Assembly (NCBI GenBank): GCA_033296885.1
Contig: MU864130.1
Coordinates: forward strand, 1 to 14,675
DNA: 14,675 bases
Direction of reading: 5' to 3'
DNA from: Triangularia verruculosa
Taxonomy: Eukaryota > Ascomycota > Sordariomycetes > Sordariales > Podosporaceae
The first letter of the stretch is position 1. Each line of letters starts with the position of its first letter. The notes beneath the pieces are model-generated. The model saw only the letters and a list, made by a program, of their open reading frames with translations. It ran no database searches and had not been told where the DNA came from. This document shows, piece by piece, positions 1 to 7,561 of the stretch. The position numbers and the translations under genes were made by a program.

Positions 1-348
1 CTCTCACCAAAATCGGGGTCCGGCAAGCCGTACTCTGGCTCATCTGCCCGCCCTGGCGTGCGGGGCCCTGCAAGGCACTCGGTGGGTATGTGGTAAAGGT
101 CGAGTACGAACTCTACTACAGAGAATACAATTGGATTATAGAAGGCTAGCACTATAATTAAAGAAGGTTACCACCTATATTCTCTATTATACAGTACCTA
201 TAAGGTACTGTAGCCTAGTACCCCAGCAGTGAGCTTTAGGTATCGTGTGTGATAATTCCGCTGCACTGCAAGCACTATAAGTGTGTACTATTACAGGGCC
301 CTTAGGCCTGTATATGGGTCATACCTTTTCAATAATTTAAATTAATAC
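1..348. other. Non-coding flank left of the first transposon
   Basis: No gene is visible. The first 110 bases or so are GC-rich and still contain ordinary CpA and TpG dinucleotides. From about 115 the sequence turns AT-rich. This suggests the window starts in less mutated DNA and enters the RIP-affected island. The stretch ends at the TA (349-350) that forms the target duplication of the first transposon. No tRNA or rRNA fold was recognised. Confidence 0.5.
190..212. repeat. Perfect short inverted repeat
   Basis: Ten-base arms TACAGTACCT (190-199) and AGGTACTGTA (203-212) flank a 3-base ATA loop. The pairing is perfect and stands in otherwise unmarked flank. It could be a small hairpin, a protein site or chance. 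No U-tract or gene supports a terminator reading. Confidence 0.5.
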
Positions 349-350
349 TA

Positions 351-394
351 ACGTACATTATAAGCGAGTCGCGCATATAAGCAAGTCGCGCACT
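351..394 (+). repeat. Left TIR of copy 1, with internal 16-bp direct repeats
   Basis: The terminus starts ACGTACATTATAAGC and pairs with 2168-2211. Inside it are two 16-bp direct repeats (360-375 and 377-392, period 17) differing at one base, ATAAGC(G/A)AGTCGCGCA. Paired repeats within a TIR are candidate binding sites for the helix-turn-helix domains of the transposase. Confidence 0.9.
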
Positions 395-425
395 GGCCAT
401 TACGATGCGTTCTCTTTACACTTAA

Positions 426-2122
426 CATCATTTTTCTCTACAACCCAATATACCACCTACTTTAAAGGAAGCGAGGGTAATCTTGGCCCTTAAAGCTCTC
501 CAAAAGGATGAAAAATTAAGCCTCAGAGCCGCAGCTAAGCTCTATAATATACCACCATCAACCCTCCGTAACCGACGCGCTGGCCGGCCTACACGACGCA
601 ACACCATGCCCAATTCGAAGAAGCTCACTCAATTAGAAGAGGATACTATTATTTAATACATTATTAAGCTATATACACGAACTTTTCCACTAAGATTACG
701 TAGTATAGAAGATATAGCCAACCAACTACTACACGTACGCGACGCGCTCCCTATTAGCAAGCTCTAGGCACACAACTTCGTCAAACGCTAACCACAGCTC
801 CGTACGCGTTTTACACATAGATATAACTACCAAAGGGCCAAGTGCGAGGATCCAAAGGTCATTGCCAAGTAGTTTACGCTCGTACAGAATATCAAGGCTA
901 ATACAGTATTGTAAATAATGATATTTATAACTTCGACGAAACTAGATTTATAATAGGCATCATCTTCGCAGGTATAGTAATTACAACCTCAGACGGCCTT
1001 AACAAAGCGAAACTAGCCCAGCCTAGCAACCGTAAATAGACGACCGTAATTTAAAAAGTTAATACCCTCGGCTAAACTATCCCTCCCTTCATCATCTTAG
1101 CCGCGCAATACCACCTTACCAACTAATATACCAAGTACAACCTCCCGGCCGACTAGCATATCGCAACTACCGATAATAACTAGACTACCAATATAATAGC
1201 CCTAGATTAGATTAAACACTTCGACCACTATATAGTATCCCGCACAAAGGGCAAATACCGGTTATTAATCCTCGACGGCCACGAAAGCCACCACTCGACC
1301 GAATTCGAGCGCCACTACTAACAAAATAACATTATTACGCTCTATATACCTCCGTATTCTTCCCACTACCTTCAACCACTCGATATCGGCTACTTTAGGC
1401 CTTTAAAATAAACGTACAGTCGCTAAATCGAGGACTTAATACACGCGTATATCAACCACGTAAGTAAGCTCGAGTTCCTCTATACCTTCCGCGAAGCCTT
1501 TTTTACCTCTATAATAAAGAAGAATATATAAGGTAGCTTTATAGATACTAACCTTACACTATATAATCTAAAGAGGGTACTCTCTAAATTAAATATAAAG
1601 CTTCGTACGCTAATACCCCTAAATTCGCGGGCCAACACTCTACAACCTTAGATATTCCAAACGCCACAAAACCCTCGAAAAGCAAACTCACAATCTACGC
1701 TTATTAAAACTCGAATTATTAACTATTAGAATAGCTCCCCAACTTCAATATTAACTACTATAAACCAGCTTACTAAGGGTATAATAGCTATAATACACAA
1801 GGTAACTCTCCTTCGGTCAGAGGTCTCTTCGCTCCATAAAGCTAACGAAGTATTAAGTAAGCACCGGAAAACTAAAAAAACACGCGTACAGCATGGAAGA
1901 TCACTTACTATACAAGATACAAAGGATATACTTGACCAGAAGGCCGTGGGTAGGGAGGCAGCGCAAGAAACGCAGCAGGATAGTGGTAGTGCAGGGGGGG
2001 CTCGTACGAAGGTTCGGTACTGTGGTATATGCGGCAAGCCTGGCCATAATACACGTACGTGCCAGGAGGCTACAGAATCGTCTGATTCATCTATTTCTGA
2101 TGAAGTTATCGTGGTTTCCTAG
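426..2122 (+). pseudogene. Dead Fot1/pogo-like transposase (copy 1)
   Basis: This relic encoded a nuclear cut-and-paste transposase. The N-terminal part (from about 447) reads NIPPTLKEARVILALKALQ, then LSLRAAAKLYN and the AGRPTRR motif, the CENP-B/psq-type helix-turn-helix region of this family. The DDE_1 core shows FDE(T) with Asp at 935-937, LDGHESHH with Asp at 1274-1276 and LQPLD with Asp at 1382-1384, a DD35D spacing. The C-terminus holds an intact CCHC knuckle, CGICGKPGHNTRTC (2021-2062), and a stop at 2120-2122. A 1-nt deletion near 904 relative to copy 2 shifts the frame, and many TAA/TAG codons stand at Trp or Gln positions. No starting Met survives, so the start given is approximate. 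Confidence 0.92.
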
Positions 2123-2167
2123 TATTGTGGTTGTATAATTGAGAGTAGTTATTGTAGGGTAACGGAG

Positions 2168-2211
2168 AGTGCGCGACTCGCTTATATATGCGACTCGCTT
2201 ATAATGTACGT
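2168..2211 (-). repeat. Right TIR of copy 1
   Basis: It is the inverted partner of 351-394, ending in ATAATGTACGT directly before TA. It carries the same two internal 16-bp repeats in reverse. Relative to the left end it has three transition differences, as expected from RIP rather than from a different element. Confidence 0.9.
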
Positions 2212-2213
2212 TA

Positions 2214-2386
2214 TTCCGACTGATAAATATAAAAAGCTTTAAGTATAATGGCACTAACTCTACGATCTACATTAACAGCTAAACAACAAAGAGTTAGAAA
2301 AAATCTGGAGATTTTAGGGGTAAGCTAAAGGTAAGGCACTTAAGAAGGATAAATAACACCGTAGTTATTTTAACTACATTATCCGT
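2214..2386. other. Spacer between the two transposon copies
   Basis: These 173 bp of AT-rich DNA carry no TIR and are not part of either element. A 26-codon ATG frame (2248-2328) is present but too short to support. The stretch shows only moderate RIP. It is either original target DNA separating two independent insertions or a remnant of an older element. Confidence 0.5.
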
Positions 2387-2388
2387 TA

Positions 2389-2432
2389 ACGTACATTATC
2401 AGTGAGTCGTGTATATCAGTGGGTCGCGCACT
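2389..2432 (+). repeat. Left TIR of copy 2
   Basis: It starts ACGTACATTATCAGTGAG, sharing the outer 11 bp with copy 1. Two 16-bp direct repeats (2398-2413 and 2415-2430, period 17) have the same spacing as in copy 1 but a different sequence at repeat positions 3 and 6. Confidence 0.9.
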
Positions 2433-2463
2433 CCCTAGCGCGACACGTCCTCTTTGCACTTTA

Positions 2464-4151
2464 CATCGAACTTTTCTACAATCCAATATACCTTCTACTT
2501 TAAAGGAAGCGAGGGTAATCTTAGCCCTTAAAGCTCTCCAAAAGGACGAAAAGTTAAGCCTTAGAGCTACAGTTAAGCTCTATAATATACTACTATTAAC
2601 CCTCCGCGACTAACGCGCTAGTCGGCCTACACGACGCAATACTACGCCCGGTATAAAGAAGTTTACTTAATTAGAAGAGGAGGCTATTGTCTAATATATT
2701 ATTAAGCTATATGCGCGAGCTTTTTTACCTAGATTGCGTAGTACAAAAGATATGGCTAACTAATTATTACGCGTATATGATGCGCCCCCTATCAGTAAGC
2801 TTTAGGTATATCGATTTATTAAACGTTAGTTAGAGCTCTATACGCGCTTTACGCGTAAATACGACTATTAGAGGGCTAAATGCGAGGATTTAAAGGTTAT
2901 TAGCGAGTGGTTCGCGCTTATACGGAATACTAAAGTTAAGTAGGGTATTGTAGATAACGATATTTATAATTTCGACGAGATTGGGTTTATAATAGGTATT
3001 ATCATCGCGGGTATAGTAGTTACGACCTTAGATAGCTTTAGTAAGGTAAAATTAGCCTAGTTTAGTAACCGCGAATAGGTAATGGTGATTTAAGGAGTTA
3101 ATACCTTCGGTTAAATTATCCTTCCGTTTATTATTTTAACTGCGTAATACTACCTTACTAACTAGTATACCAAGTATAACCTACTATTTACTTAAGGTAT
3201 CATAATTACCGAAAATAGCTGGACTATTAATATAGTAGGTCTAAATTAAATTAAATACTTCGATTATTATATAGCGTTTTATATAAAGGGTAAATACTGG
3301 TTATTAATCCTCGACGGTTACGAAAGCTATTATTCGACTAAATTCAAGTGCTACCACTAATAAAATAATATTATTATACTCTTACATTCTTCGCACTACC
3401 TTTAGCTACTCGATGTCAGTTACTTTGGGCTATTAAAGTAGGTGTATGGCCGCTAGATCGAGGACTTAATGTGTATATATATTAACTATGTAAGTAAGTT
3501 CGAGTTCCTTTATGCTTTCCGCGAGGCTTTTTTCGCCTTTATAATAGAGAAGAATATATAGGGTAGTTTTGCGGGTGCTGGCTTTATACTATACGATCTA
3601 GAGAGGGTGTTTTCTAAGCTAGATGTAAAGCTTTGTACGTTAATACCTCTAAATTTACGGTCCGGTACTCTATAACCTTAAGTCTTTTAAATACTATATA
3701 ATCCCCGAGAAATTAACTTATAGTTAACGCTTATTAAGACTTATATTACTAACTATTAAAATAGTTTTTTAACTTTAATATTAGTTATTGTAGATTAACT
3801 TACTAAGAGTACGATAGCTATAATATACTAGGTAGTTCTCTTTCGTATAGAAAATACTTTACTCTATAAGGTTAACGAGGTATTAAGTAAGCGCCGGAGA
3901 GCTAAAAATATATGTGTGCGGCTCGAAGGATTACTTACTATGTAGGATATATACGATCTATTGGATAAGAAGGCCGTAGGTGGAGAGGGAGTATAAGAAA
4001 TGTAGCCGGATGGTAGTGGTGTGGGGGGGCTTATATAAAGGTTCGGTGCTGTGGTGTGTGTGGTAAGCCTGGCTATAATGCACGTATTTGTTAGGAGGCT
4101 GCAGAATTATCTGATTTAATTGTTTCTGATGTAATTATAGTTAGTTCTTAA
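2464..4151 (+). pseudogene. Dead Fot1/pogo-like transposase (copy 2)
   Basis: This is the same transposase as in copy 1. The N-terminal frame is open as far as 2613 and includes STLKEARVILALKALQ. It stays in one frame through FDE at 2974-2976, LDG at 3313-3315 and LD at 3412-3414. The last two Asp codons are 33 codons apart against 36 in copy 1, because of a 9-bp deletion near 3380. The CCHC knuckle (4050-4091) has lost its His: CAT or CAC has become TAT (4074-4076). The knuckle lies in another frame, so an indel sits between 3414 and 4050. A terminal TAA is at 4149-4151. TAA/TAG codons from CAA, CAG and TGG are dense. The true start codon is not evident. Confidence 0.9.
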
Positions 4152-4196
4152 TGTTGGTGTGTTATAATTGAGGGTAATTGTAATAGGGTGGTAGAG

Positions 4197-4240
4197 AGTG
4201 CGCGACCCACTGATATGTACGACTCACTGATAATGTACGT
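4197..4240 (-). repeat. Right TIR of copy 2
   Basis: It is the inverted partner of 2389-2432 with two differences and ends TAATGTACGT before the TA target duplicate at 4241-4242. Confidence 0.9.
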
Positions 4241-4242
4241 TA

Positions 4243-4508
4243 TATAGTACTTAAGTAGAATAGCCTTCCTTATATTCTACCGCTCGCCGTTCCGCTACGT
4301 AGTTAAAAAAGTATCTCTACGATAGAGAACTTTATTGCCCTTCGAATAAACAACTTCCGTATTATATATTAAGAAGTATTATAACTTATAAATAGCTACT
4401 GTTTAGTTCTTTCTTACATTCGAAATATTATAAGGTAAGAATAACTTATCCTAAATATAATAAAGTTATTATAACTATTAACAACTATATTAACTTCTTT
4501 ATTAAAGA
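4243..4508. other. AT-rich interval without a recognisable gene
   Basis: This highly AT-rich DNA after copy 2 has frequent stops in every frame. It may hold the 5' part of the chromodomain relic that follows, but no motif supports that. Confidence 0.35.
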
Positions 4509-6074
4509 AAATGGAAATATATATTCTATTACTTTAAAAATTATTATAAAGCTAAATTTAATTTTATAGAATTTTGTTTTTATTATAGTAAGTAGGTAAC
4601 TACTAAAAGGGATTAAGAGAACTACTATTATAATTACATTAGTAATAATAATATACCTTTCTAATATTACCTAATAATATTCTATAATACTATTATATAT
4701 ACCGGATACTATCTTTATTATCTCGGGAACGAAGGTCTACTAGTAGATAAGTAAATAAAGTAGTTTCTAAAACTATATAACTAACAGTAATATATCTAAA
4801 AGTATAATATAGCTTATATTTAAAGCTTTACTACTGAAGATCCTATTTTATACTTACATTTCCTATATAATACGAAATTTTAATCGGAGTTAGACTTCTA
4901 ATACTATGTATACGACGCTTATTGGAGTAGCAAACCTTACGCTAGGATCTTATTAGGCGAGAATAAGGTTAATGGGATTAGAACTTTTATTATTTTAAGA
5001 AAAAAACAGCTACGCCCTTAATTAAAAAAAGATTAGGTATACGAATAACTAGATAGGAAACGGACCGCTAAATGGCATTTTTCCTGACTAATTAGTTATA
5101 TATTTATTAATACTTTAGTAGCCGACTTTAGCCGATTTAACGTAATTAAAATGCTAGCTGTATTTAATATATACTTTTTATATTGCAGTATCTAATATAA
5201 CAGTACCTCGGATAATAACTATTCTAGTTTAAATACTTTACTTTCGTCCTTACCTGATAATATATGTATAGATCTTAACTACTAGTCTTTATTTAATTCC
5301 AATAGTCTACATTTGCCTATCAGTAGCGACGACTCAGTTAACCTAAATATACGGACAGAGGGTAACTTAACGCCTATAAGTAGCTTTACTGCGCGCACTT
5401 CTACGTATATAACTGCCGCAGAATCTACGATAGATACTACATTACAGCGCTCTTAAAAACTACCAGCTAGCGATATAGTATAATCTAATAAGGAGGAGCT
5501 ACTAACTATTTATAATAATATTTACGAAGTAGAAAAGTTAATTACAAAAAGTAAGATCGGGAAGAGGATATAATATAAAGTAAAGTGGGTAGGATACCCG
5601 GAGAGTAATAATAGTTAAGTAAAAAACGAGAATGTTAATCTTAGAGTTATTGTTTAATTTAGATCCGAACCTGTCTAAGAACTGTTCGAGTTTAAGAAAC
5701 TAGTTATATAACGAAAAACTAAGGGGTATATTGAATATAAGGCTAAATAGTAAAGGTAGCCAGTTATTAAAAATATCTGGATAGAAAAGGGCGACTTTAG
5801 CTAGAAGTTTATCGACGTATTTGATATTAAATTAGCTAAGGTTTAAAATTAAGCTTTAAGATAAACGTCTCATTTGGTATATAGATAAGAAATTCGATTG
5901 CAGTTAAAGATTTTAAACGACGAATTAATCTAGAAATCTATTTATTAGGGTACTGATTTTAATATCCTTAACTATAGTTAAATAGGCTAGCCTTTTATTC
6001 GTCTTTAGTTATAAATGATAATTCCTCGAGGATTATATATAAGTAATATAAAGCGCAGGAGTATTAGATATTGA
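4509..6074 (+). pseudogene. RIP-mutated chromodomain protein relic, family unknown
   Basis: One + strand frame of about 520 codons can be followed with no frameshift. Nearly all of its interruptions are TAA or TAG, the change RIP makes at Gln and Trp codons. The first TGA is at 6072-6074, a possible natural end. The recognisable part is a chromodomain at about 5520-5640: YEVEKLI, then YKVKWVGYPES, with a stop where the conserved NSW is expected, then NENV. Upstream are a Tyr-rich stretch (4512-4680) that could be a zinc finger with Cys and His mutated to Tyr, a segment around 4824-5040, and a Ser/Thr-rich linker (5200-5470). No reverse transcriptase, integrase or DDE motif was found nearby. 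It may be a transposon protein using the chromodomain for targeting, or a lost host gene. Confidence 0.6.
5520..5640 (+). other. Chromodomain segment
   Basis: The frame reads IYEVEKLI, a basic glycine-containing turn (KIGKRI), YKVKWVGYPESNNS, a stop at the expected Trp, then NENVN. This follows the chromodomain pattern of an aromatic residue, VE, a basic turn, Y-VKW-GYP and a SW-PE-NL-like end. Chromodomains bind methylated lysine on histone H3. Here the downstream frame continues for about 140 codons, unlike Ty3/Gypsy integrases, where the chromodomain is usually near the C-terminus. Confidence 0.75.
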
Positions 6075-6239
6075 TTAAGCTATAGGTAGTTATTATAAGA
6101 CTTTATATAAGGAAAATTAAATGTAATGATAGTTGTAACTTTCGATGGTAGTTGTATTAGGAAGAGGTTTCGGAGAATGTTATATTAAATTTAGGGGCTA
6201 CGTAACTTTAACCTAGTTAATTGCTGTATATTATAAACG

Positions 6240-6480
6240 AAGTAATAATAGTCTATACGCCTTCTCTCCTTAACGACCTAAGCCGTCCCTTTTCCTACAA
6301 CTTTCTTAAGTATACTCTATATTTCGGCCTATTCCAACCCTTCACCTTTCTTTTCTGCCTCGCTGCCAATCGCTCGCGGTTTGCGCCATTTTCCTGCTCG
6401 CTACTCCCTTCTCATTTCCTCTTCCGCTTATCCCCCGCATTACCCGCCCCTACGCTCTAGCTCTCGTCGTCTTTTAAGGC
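6240..6480. other. Pyrimidine-rich tract, weak RIP
   Basis: The + strand is strongly C/T-rich, with runs such as CCTTCACCTTTCTTTTCTGCC, and is less AT-rich than its neighbours. Such tracts occur in fungal promoters and 5' leaders and in element ends. A 79-codon ATG frame across it (6221-6460) has low-complexity composition and no recognisable domain, so it is not called a gene. Confidence 0.35.
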
Positions 6481-6506
6481 CTCGTTCCAGTAGCCCACAC
6501 ACTTAA

Positions 6507-7107
6507 AGGACGGCGGGAACCCCAACGATATTCCCTAGTACCTAGTAAAATCTAGGTTGCGTAGTAGCCCGACTTATTGCTTATTCTATGTACTGTGTAA
6601 AAAGGGATAACGCTCGACGCCCCGATTCCTATATCGTACGTATTTCGTAGCGTCGTTCCCTTCGACTTCCAGATAGTCTACTTTTCCGATATAACTAACG
6701 CCCCTTTTTTTCCGCCGACGATATTATCGCCCTTAGTTAGGAGTGCCCTATCGCTTCTTAGCCCCCTTCAGCTAATACGTAGCCGTATATATTAACTATT
6801 ATTACCTTCTTTAAGTAGGGATTACCTTTCGCTATACTTAAAGCTCATTATTCTGTAAAGGGGACGCCTATAAGGCTGATTACAAAGACCCTAAAGCATA
6901 GGATCGTAAGGTCGCCCCTTTATAACTGGCTCTCGGACCTTCTCGCAAACGTTATTAATCTACACAGCTATTTCGCTATTTTACGATCGTAAAACCCAGT
7001 CGAGAGACGATTCCACTTATATAGCGGGAACGCCGAAGCCGTAACGACTTCAGAGCTATGGTTTCTTAGCTTACGCTTTCCTATCCCGGCTCTCCTATCC
7101 TAGTATC
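6507..7107 (+). pseudogene. Unidentified mutated reading frame
   Basis: A + strand frame of about 200 codons runs to the edge of the element A LTR with TAA/TAG interruptions and no frameshift. Legible pieces include LIAYSMYCVKRDNARR near 6560-6615 and LYNWLSDLLANVINLHSYF near 6920-6977. The - strand has a frame about as open, so the coding direction is uncertain. I recognise no domain. It is probably a piece of another repeat truncated by element A's insertion, since it stops being legible at the LTR. Confidence 0.3.
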
Positions 7108-7140
7108 TGTCACGACCCTGGCACAAGGACGAAAATAACG

Positions 7141-7322
7141 ATTGGTCCTGGATAGATGTGGGGCCAAGGTAAGCAGGGACCAATCGGGAAGAGACAGGAA
7201 GGAACCAATCAGGAGGGCAGGACAAGTGCTCAGTACGCTCAGGTACTGAGCATGGCTAGCAGGAGTGCTCAGTGTGCTCAGGCACTGAGCAGAGTGAGCG
7301 CGGCAAGAAAGGTCTATATATA
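7141..7322 (+). promoter_or_regulatory. LTR promoter: CCAAT motifs and TATA box
   Basis: ATTGG at 7141-7145 (inverted CCAAT), CCAAT at 7180-7184 and CCAAT at 7205-7209 precede TATATATA at 7315-7322. This is the layout of a pol II promoter in U3, with transcription expected to start a few tens of bases after the TATA box. The TATA region is the point where similarity to element B's LTR begins. Confidence 0.55.
7227..7291 (+). repeat. Two tandem hairpins in U3
   Basis: Hairpin 1: TGCTCAGTAC (7227-7236) pairs perfectly with GTACTGAGCA (7243-7252) around a 6-base loop. Hairpin 2: TGCTCAGTG (7266-7274) pairs with CACTGAGCA (7283-7291) around an 8-base loop. The two units repeat with a 39-bp period, and the core GCTCAG also occurs in both loops. 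They sit just upstream of the TATA box and may be a regulatory repeat. Element B's LTR lacks them. Confidence 0.8.
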
Positions 7323-7561
7323 CGGAGGAACTAAATAGCTTGTAGATAGTTCTGCAGTATGCAATCACAGCTTGTATTCACGGTATCTTGTGTTTATATT
7401 AAGATATCTTGTTGTGTATTATTTAGCTGCACCGAACTAATTATTAGAAGTAGCCTTTAACCGAGTATCCCTTTTAGAGGTTCTATATAGGGGTTTATTA
7501 TACATTGTATACTTACTTCAACTCTGTTATTAGATAAGTTGAAGGCGCTAAGTTAAATGCT

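Larger units (their letters stand above)
351..2211 (+). mobile_element. Fot1/pogo-type DNA transposon, copy 1 (1861 bp)
   Basis: The element is bounded by 44-bp terminal inverted repeats (351-394 and 2168-2211) that match at 41 of 44 positions, the three differences being transitions. It is flanked by TA on both sides (349-350 and 2212-2213), the target duplication of the Tc1/mariner superfamily. It encodes one transposase frame on the + strand. Size, TA target and transposase architecture fit the Fot1/pogo group of fungal elements. Many G-to-A changes have killed the gene, while CpA on the + strand is well preserved. Copy 2 lies in the same orientation 177 bp downstream. Confidence 0.93.
2389..4240 (+). 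mobile_element. Fot1/pogo-type DNA transposon, copy 2 (1852 bp)
   Basis: The 44-bp terminal inverted repeats (2389-2432 and 4197-4240) match at 42 of 44 positions, and TA flanks both ends (2387-2388 and 4241-4242). The internal sequence aligns along its whole length with copy 1, differing mostly by transitions plus a few small indels, including a 9-bp loss near 3380. Mutations here are mainly C-to-T on the + strand, the reverse of copy 1. Its TIR differs from copy 1 by a transversion in each internal repeat (ATCAGT against ATAAGC), so it is a sister subfamily and not a tandem duplication. Confidence 0.93.
7108..7502 (+). repeat. 5' LTR of element A (395 bp)
   Basis: It begins TGTCACGACCC and ends at 7490-7502 in a mutated form of GGGGTTCGTCACA, as read from the homologous end of element B. 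U3 (about 7108-7310) holds CCAAT motifs, hairpins and a TATA box. R and U5 (from about 7311) align base for base with the reverse complement of 10721-10912, with almost only transition differences. U3 is nearly free of RIP, while the last 130 bp are clearly mutated. Short ATG frames within it on both strands (7081-7368 and 7156-7338) have no protein-like features. Confidence 0.88.

Noticed and set aside
1726..2037. 103-codon open frame on the - strand within copy 1
   Set aside because: It lies opposite the well-supported transposase C-terminus with its CCHC knuckle and has no recognisable motif. It is a shadow frame.
1893..2138. 81-codon ATG frame on the + strand
   Set aside because: It is a different frame from the transposase, which reads through here with DILDQKAV and the zinc knuckle to the stop at 2122.
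2248..2328. 26-codon ATG frame followed by GTAAGC, like a first exon and 5' splice site
   Set aside because: It is too short, has no continuation in the 173-bp spacer and no domain, so chance is sufficient.
351..4240. Tandem duplication of one transposon
   Set aside because: Each copy has its own TIR pair and TA duplicates, and the TIR units differ by a transversion, so two separate insertions fit better.
6221..6460. 79-codon ATG frame in the pyrimidine-rich tract
   Set aside because: Its Phe/Leu/Ser/Pro bias follows directly from C/T-rich DNA, and there is no domain or supporting context.
7081..7368. Overlapping ATG frames on both strands inside element A's LTR (also 7156-7338)
   Set aside because: They lie within U3/R, over the hairpins and TATA box, and have no protein-like features. 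They are open only because U3 escaped RIP.
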